From an uncultured Sutterellaceae bacterium (GTDB lineage: Bacteria > Pseudomonadota > Gammaproteobacteria > Burkholderiales > Burkholderiaceae_F): 10,106 nucleotides of DNA. Location: assembly GCA_947253615.1 (NCBI GenBank), contig CAMYAA010000013.1, positions 1 through 10,106 of the forward strand, read 5' to 3'. The position numbers and the translations under genes are program-made. The notes under the pieces were generated by a model. That model was not told where the DNA came from, ran no database searches, and worked only from the letters and a program-made list of their open reading frames with translations. Shown here piece after piece: positions 1 through 6,574 of the stretch. Each line of letters opens with the position of its first letter. Within the stretch, counting starts at the first letter, position 1.

Positions 1-50
1 TACGAGATCTAGTACGGTCTCGTGGGCTCGGAGATGTGTATAAGAGACAG
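1..50 (+). other. Illumina Nextera i7-side adapter (artefact)
   Basis: This is not genomic. Bases 1-8 are the end of the P7 primer, 9-16 (CTAGTACG) match the reverse complement of Nextera index N702, 17-31 are the Nextera read-2 adapter, and 32-50 are the 19-bp Tn5 mosaic end AGATGTGTATAAGAGACAG. Genomic sequence begins at base 51. Identification rests on recognising the commercial adapter, which matches at every base. Confidence 0.98.
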
Positions 51-613
51 CGGTTAATCCTGAAGTGCGTGTCGTGAAGGCTACGCCCATGGCGCTTTCC
101 CGTTCGAGCTCGAGCGCGAGTAGTGCGCCTGCGGCAGCACCGAGTGCACCCGCTTCTGTTGTCGAAGATAAGCCCGTTGCCGCTCCTGCGCCCAAGCCCG
201 AAGATTTGCCTTCGGCCAAGCCGTTGCCGCCTTTAGAACCCGTTCCTTCGGGCACGCGTTTATTGTGGCCGGTGAAGGGTAAGGTGATTACGAAATATCC
301 CAACGACGTGAAGGGTCTTAACATTAGTGGCAAGATTGGCGACATCGTTGTCGCGGCCTTGGACGGCGATGTACTTTTCGTGGGTCCTGGCGTTAAGGGT
401 TATGGGAACTTAGTCATTATTCGTCACTCCCCGCAGATCGTGACGGCCTATGGTCACTTAAGCAAGATCACGGTGAATCGCAATCAGCGTGTTCGCGCGG
501 GTCAGAAGATTGGTGAGTTAGGTGATTCGGATGCGAAGGAACCGATGTTACGCTTTGAAGTGCGTGAAAAAGGTCAGCCGGTCGATCCGTTGAAGTTCTT
601 GCCAAAACGTTAA
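51..613 (+). CDS. nlpD: NlpD-like murein hydrolase activator (LytM/M23 domain), 5' truncated
   Basis: Only the C-terminal part is present, because the frame stays open upstream into the adapter at base 50. The GTG at 65 is not a credible start: it has no ribosome site and lies in mid-protein. The visible part is an Ala/Ser/Pro-rich linker (about 95-255) followed by a LytM domain (about 255-610). In this family the missing N-terminus normally carries a lipoprotein signal and a LysM domain. The LytM fold is recognisable from GYGNLVIIRH, the AYGHLS motif and the end FEVREKGQPVDPLKFLPKR, close to E. coli NlpD. The usual zinc ligands are lost: the GxD position is Asn (320-322), the final LHFE His is Arg (551-553), and no His precedes GLNI. 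Such degenerate domains do not cut murein; they activate periplasmic N-acetylmuramoyl-L-alanine amidases such as AmiC at division. It is followed by two hairpins. EnvC- or MepM-type paralogues are less likely because of the linker and the rlmD neighbour. Confidence 0.8.
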
Positions 614-634
614 AGATTTTGCGAACGAAATAAC

Positions 635-672
635 GGTGACGTGAATCATTTTTTGGTAAAGTTCACGTCACC
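635..672 (+). terminator. Hairpin, possible weak terminator after nlpD
   Basis: Perfect 11-bp arms GGTGACGTGAA (635-645) and TTCACGTCACC (662-672) enclose a 16-nt loop. Only a short T run (676-679) follows, so termination would be weak. It lies 22 nt after the nlpD stop and just before a second, stronger hairpin. It could instead be an mRNA 3'-end stabiliser or an operator-like palindrome. Confidence 0.55.
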
Positions 673-683
673 TAGTTTTCCCC

Positions 684-727
684 TAAAGGTGAATTTGCTC
701 AGGTGTAGCGTTCACCTTTATTTTTTT
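684..727 (+). terminator. Rho-independent terminator after nlpD
   Basis: Perfect 10-bp arms TAAAGGTGAA (684-693) and TTCACCTTTA (711-720), with a 17-nt loop, are followed immediately by seven T residues (721-727). This is the main transcription stop for nlpD. It separates nlpD from rlmD, so rlmD needs its own promoter in 728-760 or depends on read-through. I see no convincing -35/-10 pair in that short stretch. Confidence 0.8.
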
Positions 728-763
728 GATTGTGCTGGTAAGTTCGGCACTTCGATTGGTATT

Positions 764-767
764 GGAG
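764..767 (+). promoter_or_regulatory. Ribosome binding site of rlmD (decides start)
   Basis: GGAG lies 5 nt before ATG 773. The longer in-frame GTG at 641 sits inside the first hairpin, would place 44 residues unlike the family before the conserved N-terminus, and its reading would run through the terminator. ATG 773 is therefore preferred. Confidence 0.75.
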
Positions 768-772
768 ATGTT

Positions 773-2251
773 ATGGCTCGACGTGGCAAAGAGAAAATCC
801 CCGAGTTTTTTACGGTTGATGTAGAACGTTTAGATCAAGAAGGTCGTGGGGTCGCTCACAACGACGGTAAAGTGGTCTTTATTGAAGGGGCCTTACCGGG
901 TGAACGTGTGACTTATGAACGTTTGCGCAATAAGCCCTCGTTTGAAAAAGGGCGCGTGACGGAAATCCTTCGTGAAAGCGTTCAGCGTGTGGTTCCGCGC
1001 TGCCCGAACTTTGGTCATGGTCCAGGGAGTTGCGGTGGCTGTGCGATGCAGCATTTAGAAGCCCGTTCTCAAGTGGCTTACAAAGAAAAGGTATTGCTCG
1101 ACACGCTTTGGCACATTGGTAAAGTGCGTCCGGAAAATGTCATTCCGCCGATTTATGGTCCGACGTGGAACTATCGCCATCGTGCGCGTTTGACGGTTCG
1201 TGATGTGCCGAAAAAGGGTGGTGTTTTGATTGGCTTCCATGAAAAAACCTCGTCCTATGTGGCCGATATGAAAGAGTGTCACATCTTGACGAAAAACATC
1301 AGCGACATGTTAGTCCCGTTACGTGATTTGATTTCCTCCTTGTCGATTCGTCAGCGTGTGCCGCAGATCGAAGTTGCTGTGGGTGGTGATGGTCACACAG
1401 CCTTAGTGTTCCGTATTTTGGAACAGCCGAGCCCCACCGATATGGATAAGTTAATTGCCTTCAGTAAGGAATATAACTTTGACATTTGGTTCCAGCCCAA
1501 GGGGCCGGATTCGGTTTATCCGTATCACCCGGAAGACGGCGATAAGTTAGGGTTGACGCTCTCTGAATTCGACGTCACGATTAAATTTAAGCCGACCGAT
1601 TTCACGCAGGTTAACCATGCGTTAAACGAAACGATGGTTTCTCGTGCCGTGCGCTTGTTAGGGTTGAAGCCTGAGCACCATGTGGCTGACTTCTTCTGTG
1701 GTTTAGGGAACTTTACGTTACCCTTGGCGCGTAAGTCGCAAAAGGTGATCGGGATTGAAGGTTCCGAGCAATTAGTGGCTCGTGCTCGTGCGGGTGCGGC
1801 CGATAACGGTTTAGCGGACAAGACGGAATTCGTTGCTCGCAACTTATTTACGTGGTGTGAAGAAGACTGGGATCAGCTCTGGGAACGTATGGGTGGCATT
1901 GACCGCGTGTTAATTGACCCGCCGCGTGAAGGGGCGATGGCCTTGGCACGTGTTTTAGCGGCGACGGACAAGCGTCCTCCGCGCATTGTTTACGTGTCCT
2001 GTAATCCGGCGACGTTAGCCCGTGACTGTGCGATTTTGCATCATGAAGGTGGCTGGCACGTTCGTGAAGCGGGGATCATGAACATGTTCCCGCACACGGG
2101 TCACGTGGAATCGATCGCGGTGTTAGAACCCGGTCCCAAGCCTGAACGTCCCGTGAAGGTTGTCGAAGGTGAACGTCCTCAAAATCAAAGCAAGGACGAA
2201 GCGTTAGCCGAGAATCTTTCGAGCTGCTGCCAAGCTGACGATCTTGAGTAA
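773..2251 (+). CDS. rlmD: 23S rRNA (uracil-1939-C5)-methyltransferase RlmD
   Basis: This 492-residue cytoplasmic SAM-dependent RNA methyltransferase makes m5U1939 in 23S rRNA. Domains in order: a TRAM RNA-binding domain (about 10-70, VDVERLDQEGRGVAH); an Fe-S cluster region with Cys77, Cys87 and Cys90 (SCGGC) plus Cys169 in KECH; and a Rossmann methyltransferase domain. The latter shows DFFCGLGN (306-313, SAM binding), IDPPREG (Asp382) and SCNPATLARD with the catalytic nucleophile Cys410. The closing MFPHTGHVES motif is typical of the TrmA/RlmC/RlmD superfamily. The TRAM domain plus four cysteines point to RlmD over TrmA, which lacks both; RlmC lacks TRAM. Compared with E. coli RlmD (433 residues) it has four extra residues between the first two cysteines and a charged C-terminal tail of about 35 residues. 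It is a single-gene unit bounded by terminators on both sides. RNA specificity is inferred from family membership. Confidence 0.93.
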   Translation: MARRGKEKIPEFFTVDVERLDQEGRGVAHNDGKVVFIEGALPGERVTYERLRNKPSFEKGRVTEILRESVQRVVPRCPNFGHGPGSCGGCAMQHLEARSQVAYKEKVLLDTLWHIGKVRPENVIPPIYGPTWNYRHRARLTVRDVPKKGGVLIGFHEKTSSYVADMKECHILTKNISDMLVPLRDLISSLSIRQRVPQIEVAVGGDGHTALVFRILEQPSPTDMDKLIAFSKEYNFDIWFQPKGPDSVYPYHPEDGDKLGLTLSEFDVTIKFKPTDFTQVNHALNETMVSRAVRLLGLKPEHHVADFFCGLGNFTLPLARKSQKVIGIEGSEQLVARARAGAADNGLADKTEFVARNLFTWCEEDWDQLWERMGGIDRVLIDPPREGAMALARVLAATDKRPPRIVYVSCNPATLARDCAILHHEGGWHVREAGIMNMFPHTGHVESIAVLEPGPKPERPVKVVEGERPQNQSKDEALAENLSSCCQADDLE

Positions 2252-2276
2252 TTTCAAGCACTCGACCTAAATCATG

Positions 2277-2310
2277 AACTTCTCACTCTCGCAAGGGGTG
2301 AGAAGTTTTT
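2277..2310 (+). terminator. Rho-independent terminator after rlmD
   Basis: Arms AACTTCTCAC (2277-2286) and GTGAGAAGTT (2298-2307) are perfect over 10 bp and extend by a T-G wobble and a C-G pair to leave a 7-nt loop. A T run follows at 2306-2310. It lies 25 nt past the rlmD stop. Confidence 0.85.
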
Positions 2311-2346
2311 CGTTTTGGGTTTCTTCGTATTGTCGATGGCACACTT

Positions 2347-2375
2347 TTGTGTAAGATTGACGGCTTCCTTATAAA
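2347..2375 (+). promoter_or_regulatory. Candidate sigma-70 promoter for the lipoprotein gene
   Basis: TATAAA (2370-2375, five of six matches to the -10 consensus) lies 17 nt after TTGTGT (2347-2352, three of six matches to the -35). An overlapping alternative pairs TTGTCG (2330-2335) with TAAGAT (2352-2357) over 16 nt. The position just after a terminator and about 30 nt before the start codon fits, but it is a motif reading only. AGGA (2397-2400) is the ribosome site, 6 nt before ATG 2407. Confidence 0.4.
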
Positions 2376-2406
2376 TAATTAAAAGCCCAAAATCAAAGGA
2401 CTTATT

Positions 2407-2970
2407 ATGTTTTCGACGCTGAAAAAATTTTTAACGCTCTCGGTCGCGATGTTGTCGGCATCGCTTTTGGTCGGTTGCGCTCCTCCGCCCGATCTCGCGT
2501 TAAAGGGGATTACGCCAGTGAAGCAGCCGTTTGATGCACGCTTAGTCTCTGTGGAAGCCGAGGGGTTAGCTAAACCCGATTTTTTCCTTTTGGTCGGTCC
2601 CCGTGCCAAAGAGATGGGAAGTTTAATTCCTGAATTTTTGAAGAAAGGGCTGGAAGAGGCTAATTTGTTTGACCCGAAAGGCAAGACGCCTGTTCGTATT
2701 ATGGCCAAGCTTAAGCGTGTTGACGCACCTAAATCGATGAATTTCCCAACGGACACCTCGATTGAGTATTTGATCATCGATGAGAACACTGGAAAAGAAG
2801 TGCTTCGAAAGTATATTCAAGTCACGGATTTCGCTGAATTTACATCACTGGTTGGTCTTGTTCGAGCACATAATTCTTTCGATAAGAGTGTGCGCTCTAA
2901 TATGATGATGTTTATTAATACGTTGAAGTTTTTAAATCAGAAAAAACAAATCCTCCAAAAAGCGAACTAA
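2407..2970 (+). CDS. Outer-membrane lipoprotein of unknown function
   Basis: This 187-residue protein has a clear type II (lipoprotein) signal peptide: Lys6-Lys7, a hydrophobic stretch (8-21), then the lipobox LVGC with Cys24 as the lipidated residue. Ala at +2 favours sorting to the outer membrane. The mature part is a single small alpha/beta-looking domain facing the periplasm, with a recurring IEYLIIDENTGKEV strand-turn segment (about 119-132) and a C-terminal helical region with VRSNMMMFINTLKFL. I recognise no enzymatic motif. The style (a predicted strand ending in a D-x-x-T-G-x-E turn, then a helix with Arg-Ser-Asn) resembles small uncharacterised lipoproteins common in betaproteobacteria. 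It stands alone, with its own candidate promoter and a convergent terminator downstream. The start is supported by AGGA 6 nt upstream and by the signal peptide. Confidence 0.85.
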   Translation: MFSTLKKFLTLSVAMLSASLLVGCAPPPDLALKGITPVKQPFDARLVSVEAEGLAKPDFFLLVGPRAKEMGSLIPEFLKKGLEEANLFDPKGKTPVRIMAKLKRVDAPKSMNFPTDTSIEYLIIDENTGKEVLRKYIQVTDFAEFTSLVGLVRAHNSFDKSVRSNMMMFINTLKFLNQKKQILQKAN

Positions 2971-3042
2971 CTTGTCTTAGTGCAAACAACGCAAAGTGCA
3001 TTGTCGTTTTTCAATAAGTTTTGTCCAAATAAGAGGACATCA

Positions 3043-3084
3043 AAAAGGTGAGGCCTGTCCGTTTTTGAGCAGGCCCCACCTTTT
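3043..3084. terminator. Bidirectional intrinsic terminator between convergent units
   Basis: Fifteen-base arms (3043-3057 and 3070-3084) pair with a single A-C mismatch (3051/3076) around a 12-nt loop. The stem ends in an A tract on the left and TTTTATAT on the right, so a U run is produced whichever strand is transcribed. It serves the lipoprotein gene from the left and the reductase operon from the right. Confidence 0.88.
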
Positions 3085-3107
3085 ATATGAAATAGATATT
3101 TAATGGA

Positions 3108-4916
3108 TTACTTGTGCTTGATAGCCTTGGTAATTTCGTCCGCAGCATATCGCCCAGAGGTTAATGCCCAACCAACGTTAGCACCTGCGGGAGAGTCATC
3201 CCCCATGACACCGCCAACGAGTTCGCCAGAGGCATAGAGGCCAGGAATGACACTCTTGTCCTTACGGATCACTTGCATGTGTTGATTGGTCATAATCCCA
3301 CCCATTGTGGTCGCAAAACGTGGTTTTTGTTCAACAATGTAGTAAGGACCCTGATCGGATATTGTGGCCTTCATGTATTGCGTCGGGCGACCAAAATCTT
3401 CGTCCTTTTGCTGTTGAACAAAGTGGTTATAGCGAGCAACGGTTGCTTTTAAATTATCAGCATTAATTCCAGCAATTTTTGCGGCTTCTTCAAGCGTTGC
3501 AGCTTTCACAAATAAAGGCGTCTTAGAACCATTAGCCTTCAGATATTCATCGGCAGATTCGTGTGAAACACCAGTTTCGGGTAAGCGCTTGTAGAAACCT
3601 TCCCATGACTTCTGGTCCATCACTACATAAGCTTGATGATTTGGCGTTTTCATCATTGGATCAAGAATGTGACGGTTGGACGCTTTTTCGTTTACGAAAC
3701 GCTTGCCATTGACGTCGACCAAAATCCCTGATTGATCAAAAGCACCAACATTGGCATAAATGGTTGATTTAGCAATGCCTGGAGCAACTTCGATCCCATT
3801 GGGGTAGCGTTTCCCATATTTCATTAACTGAGTTTTCGCGCCCAACTTCATCGCCATCTGGTGCCCATCCCCCGTAGAGGATACAGGTCCGTAATACAAG
3901 GCAGATTTAACAGGTTCGGACAACATGGACTTGTTATTGCCGAAGCCGCCCGTAGACAGTAACGTTGCTTTCGCTTTAATCGTATATTTGACGCCGTTAC
4001 TGTCAGTGGCTTCAACCCCAATAACGCGACCAGCTTTATCAGTTAAGAGTTTGTTCACACGAGTGTTAAGTAATAACTGAGTGCCATTACTGCCGATCAC
4101 TTCACGTAAATGTTGAGCCATGGTTTTTGCGCCGCCGGCTAACTCTAAGGCTCGCTTGTGAGAGTATTCGGCTAAGTAAGGTAAGTCGTTAGGAACAAAC
4201 TTGACGCCGACTTTTTCATTCAACCAATCGATCGTTGGGCCGACTTGATGGGCATATAACGATAACTTTTCACGATCGTTAAGGTTGTGTCCGTTGGCTA
4301 AAAAGTCTTTGATCATGGATTCTGGAGAATCCTCCGTTGAACCAAAGGCTTTTTGTAACTTAGAACCTTGAGCAACAACTTGACCGCCCGAGATCGCAGC
4401 TGCCCCACCGATATAGGGCATTTTTTCAACCAAAACGACGTGTAAGCCATTCATGCGACCACGAATGGTTGCGGACATACCTGAACCACCACCGCCAACG
4501 ACAATCATGTCAGTGGTCAGATTTTTATGTTCAGCTTTGACTTTTAAGACGATTGGTTTTAATTGTGCAGGATCGCCGCCAGCGGCCTTAATACATTCGT
4601 TGACTGCTTTCTTTAATGCATTGGAGGTAACAGTGGCTCCGCTAACACCATCGACTTGAGTGGATTGGAGTTTAGTGAAACGTTCAGGGAGTACTTCAAT
4701 GGCCTTGGAGCCGATGCCTTGAGTTTCACTTTGTTCAAGGACCTTTACGTGTTCAATCTTGTTTTTGCTGAATTGAACCATGACCTTCACAGGGCCGTGA
4801 ATTCCTTGTGCGGTAGCTGTGTATTCACCTTGCTTGAATTGCGGTGCTGCATAAAGCGCGCCCGTCATTAAGCTTAAAGCTGAGACCAATAACGTGGTTT
4901 TAAAAATTTGCTTCAT
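3108..4916 (-). CDS. Exported FMN/FAD flavoprotein reductase (UrdA-like architecture)
   Basis: This 602-residue periplasmic oxidoreductase is the last gene of the minus-strand cluster. It has a Sec signal peptide (about 1-23, ending ALYA), an FMN-binding domain (about 28-112) and an FAD-binding fumarate-reductase-type domain (about 134-600). The flavinylation motif DGVSGATVTS puts Thr95 as the likely residue that ApbE would link covalently to FMN. The FAD site shows GGGGSG (141-146) and EKMPYIGGAAA. The domain order matches urocanate reductase UrdA, in which FMN takes electrons from the membrane and FAD reduces the substrate's C=C bond. The classical substrate residues are changed: Thr536 precedes the TMGG motif where fumarate reductases have His, Ser575 replaces the Arg of G-x-x-R-L-G, and the Arg after RFVNE is shifted by one position. 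Fumarate is therefore unlikely, and the substrate is unknown. The start is 14 nt after the upstream gene, with GGAAGG before ATG. Confidence 0.87.
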   Translation of the reverse strand: MKQIFKTTLLVSALSLMTGALYAAPQFKQGEYTATAQGIHGPVKVMVQFSKNKIEHVKVLEQSETQGIGSKAIEVLPERFTKLQSTQVDGVSGATVTSNALKKAVNECIKAAGGDPAQLKPIVLKVKAEHKNLTTDMIVVGGGGSGMSATIRGRMNGLHVVLVEKMPYIGGAAAISGGQVVAQGSKLQKAFGSTEDSPESMIKDFLANGHNLNDREKLSLYAHQVGPTIDWLNEKVGVKFVPNDLPYLAEYSHKRALELAGGAKTMAQHLREVIGSNGTQLLLNTRVNKLLTDKAGRVIGVEATDSNGVKYTIKAKATLLSTGGFGNNKSMLSEPVKSALYYGPVSSTGDGHQMAMKLGAKTQLMKYGKRYPNGIEVAPGIAKSTIYANVGAFDQSGILVDVNGKRFVNEKASNRHILDPMMKTPNHQAYVVMDQKSWEGFYKRLPETGVSHESADEYLKANGSKTPLFVKAATLEEAAKIAGINADNLKATVARYNHFVQQQKDEDFGRPTQYMKATISDQGPYYIVEQKPRFATTMGGIMTNQHMQVIRKDKSVIPGLYASGELVGGVMGDDSPAGANVGWALTSGRYAADEITKAIKHK

Positions 4917-4930
4917 GACTTACCTTCCTG

Positions 4931-6487
4931 TTAAGCCTTTTTATGAGATTTTGCTAATTGTTCGCCAGCGATCATGCCGAAAGTTAAAGCGTCAATCACA
5001 GCAACAGTGCCGAGACGTGAAGCCCCATGAACGCCACCGGTAATTTCGCCACCAGCGTATAAGCCTTTGATGGGTTTATGTGTATTGGTGGATAAAACTT
5101 GAGCTTGTTGATTAATGAGAAGTCCACCCATCGTGTGATGGATCTTGGGACAACATTCGATGCCATAGAAAGGAGGTTTGGAAACGTCCAACCCTTTATT
5201 GAATTTCAAGATACGCCCAAATTGTTCATCTTTCCCATTCTTTACGAACGTATTGAATAATTTGACTTGTTCAATAAAGGCATCTTTCTTAATACCAAAG
5301 TGATCGGCTAATTCTTCCAGTGTGTTGAATTTCTTGATCGTGCCCATTTCTAAGGGCAACTTAACGAAGGCAGGGTTAATAGCCTGAACGATGGCTTCAT
5401 CGCAAACGGCAATTGGGTAGTTTTCATCGGTGCCAATAACTTTAAATAAAGCGTCGGACTTGATCTTACGGCCTGCGTGTTCATCCATAAATCGTTGACC
5501 TGTTTTACGGTCAACCACTAGTCCTAAGTCCATGCAAGCATGGTTGGTGAAATTCACCGAAACCCCAAATCCTTTTTCGCGAGGATTGCAGTAGGGTAAG
5601 AATTGCAACCAGCATAATTGGACCGGGGTGGCGCCGATCCCCAAAGCCTTTAATAACACACCTGCAGTAGCACCTGGCTGGTTTGTAGAATCAGTGGTGG
5701 GTACGACACGAGGGTCTTGTACTTGTCGGAACCAAATGTCTCGAGAAAAACCGCCTGCGGCTAACATGACACCGTCAAGAGCACGGAAGAATTTCACCTT
5801 GCCAGAGGAGTTTTCAAGGTCATCAGAAGCAAGTTTAGAGTCAAAGCGGTAACCATCGCGACATTCAATACCAACCACGTCCCCCTTTTTGTTAACGACA
5901 AAGTCAGTAAATTTGCAACGTTTTTTGAGCGTTACGTTAGGGATCTTTGCAAGGGCCTCTAACATGGGTTTGATATAGCCCGAGCCGCTACCAGCTTTAA
6001 TTTCATAGGAGCGTGGGACTGAATGACCGCCTTCAAAAAGCATTTTGTGCGGCACAAACTCGCACCCAAGTTCACGAACCATTTCGATGGTTTCATTACA
6101 GCGGTCAACAATGGTTTCAAGCAACTCGGTATGGTTGATGCCAAGACCATCACGCATGCAGTCATCAATGAAACGTTGTTTGCTGTCTTGAATGCCTTGT
6201 TCCTTCTGAACAGGATTGACAGGGCATGCAACATTGCCACCACAGATGGCGGAGTTACCTCCAAATACGCCCATTTTTTCGATCACTAGAACCGAAAGAC
6301 CAGCGCGACCAGCTTTTAACGCACAAGCTAACCCAGCAAAGCCAGAACCGATAACGACGACATCGTAAGTAGCATCCCACTTTGCGACTTTATCTTGAAG
6401 GACACCAGCCTGTGTAACGCCAGCGGACATTACTGCTGCGGATACTGCTGCCTTAAGCATGGAACGACGAGTTGTATTTACAGACAT
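4931..6487 (-). CDS. Tat-exported FAD-dependent fumarate-reductase-family reductase
   Basis: This 518-residue flavoprotein has a twin-arginine signal (TRRSMLK, residues 6-12; likely cleavage after Ala27), so it should be folded with its FAD before export to the periplasm. The FAD motif is VVVIGSGFAG (Gly47, Gly49, Gly52), followed by EKMGVFGGNS. It keeps the whole flavocytochrome c3 active-site pattern: RFMDE followed by Arg340 (E-x-x-x-R, the proton-donor position), His450-His451 before TMGG, and Arg491 in GASRLG. It is thus the best candidate in the cluster for an active enoate/fumarate-type reductase; the actual acceptor is not determined. It has no haem or FMN domain, so a separate electron donor is needed. 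GGAG (6497-6494) stands 6 nt before ATG. A 20-bp palindrome lies 67-86 nt upstream, and the FMN/FAD reductase gene follows 14 nt downstream, presumably co-transcribed. Confidence 0.88.
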   Translation of the reverse strand: MSVNTTRRSMLKAAVSAAVMSAGVTQAGVLQDKVAKWDATYDVVVIGSGFAGLACALKAGRAGLSVLVIEKMGVFGGNSAICGGNVACPVNPVQKEQGIQDSKQRFIDDCMRDGLGINHTELLETIVDRCNETIEMVRELGCEFVPHKMLFEGGHSVPRSYEIKAGSGSGYIKPMLEALAKIPNVTLKKRCKFTDFVVNKKGDVVGIECRDGYRFDSKLASDDLENSSGKVKFFRALDGVMLAAGGFSRDIWFRQVQDPRVVPTTDSTNQPGATAGVLLKALGIGATPVQLCWLQFLPYCNPREKGFGVSVNFTNHACMDLGLVVDRKTGQRFMDEHAGRKIKSDALFKVIGTDENYPIAVCDEAIVQAINPAFVKLPLEMGTIKKFNTLEELADHFGIKKDAFIEQVKLFNTFVKNGKDEQFGRILKFNKGLDVSKPPFYGIECCPKIHHTMGGLLINQQAQVLSTNTHKPIKGLYAGGEITGGVHGASRLGTVAVIDALTFGMIAGEQLAKSHKKA

Positions 6488-6501
6488 TTCACTCTCCTTT
6501 T

Positions 6502-6529
6502 AATGAAGCGAAAACTTCTTGTCTTCATT
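6502..6529 (-). promoter_or_regulatory. Inverted repeat in the leader of the Tat reductase gene
   Basis: Perfect 7-bp arms AATGAAG and CTTCATT (6502-6508 and 6523-6529) enclose 14 nt. On the minus strand the repeat ends at the edge of the AAAAGGAG ribosome site. No U run follows, so it is not a terminator. It could modulate translation or be chance. Confidence 0.3.
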
Positions 6530-6553
6530 GTCAGAGAATGTCCATAGTGCCGG

Positions 6554-6573
6554 ATACATCCCGCGGGATGTAT
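6554..6573. promoter_or_regulatory. Perfect 20-bp palindrome, candidate operator
   Basis: ATACATCCCGCGGGATGTAT reads identically on both strands. It begins 1 nt past the stop of the upstream reductase gene and lies 67 nt before the start of the Tat reductase gene. There is no T run on either strand, so it is unlikely to be a terminator. A weak -10-like GACAAT on the minus strand (6532-6527) would place a start near 6520 and the palindrome centre near -43, a usual place for an activator. The response regulator encoded upstream is the obvious candidate binder (inference). Confidence 0.55.
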
Positions 6574-6574
6574 G

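Noticed and set aside
65..67. GTG as the true start of the NlpD-like gene
   Set aside because: The frame is open upstream to the adapter junction, and the sequence just before it reads as normal protein; the gene is truncated.
641..772. Upstream in-frame GTG extension of rlmD (44 extra residues)
   Set aside because: It begins inside the first hairpin, runs through the terminator, has no ribosome site and does not resemble the family; ATG 773 has GGAG 5 nt upstream.
1055..1842. Minus-strand open frames inside rlmD
   Set aside because: They are shadows of a well-conserved plus-strand gene and their translations show no recognisable motifs.
3032..3049. TGTCC...GGACA short inverted repeat before the bidirectional terminator
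   Set aside because: Only 5 bp, no T run, and it lies in AT-rich intergenic DNA; not distinguishable from chance.
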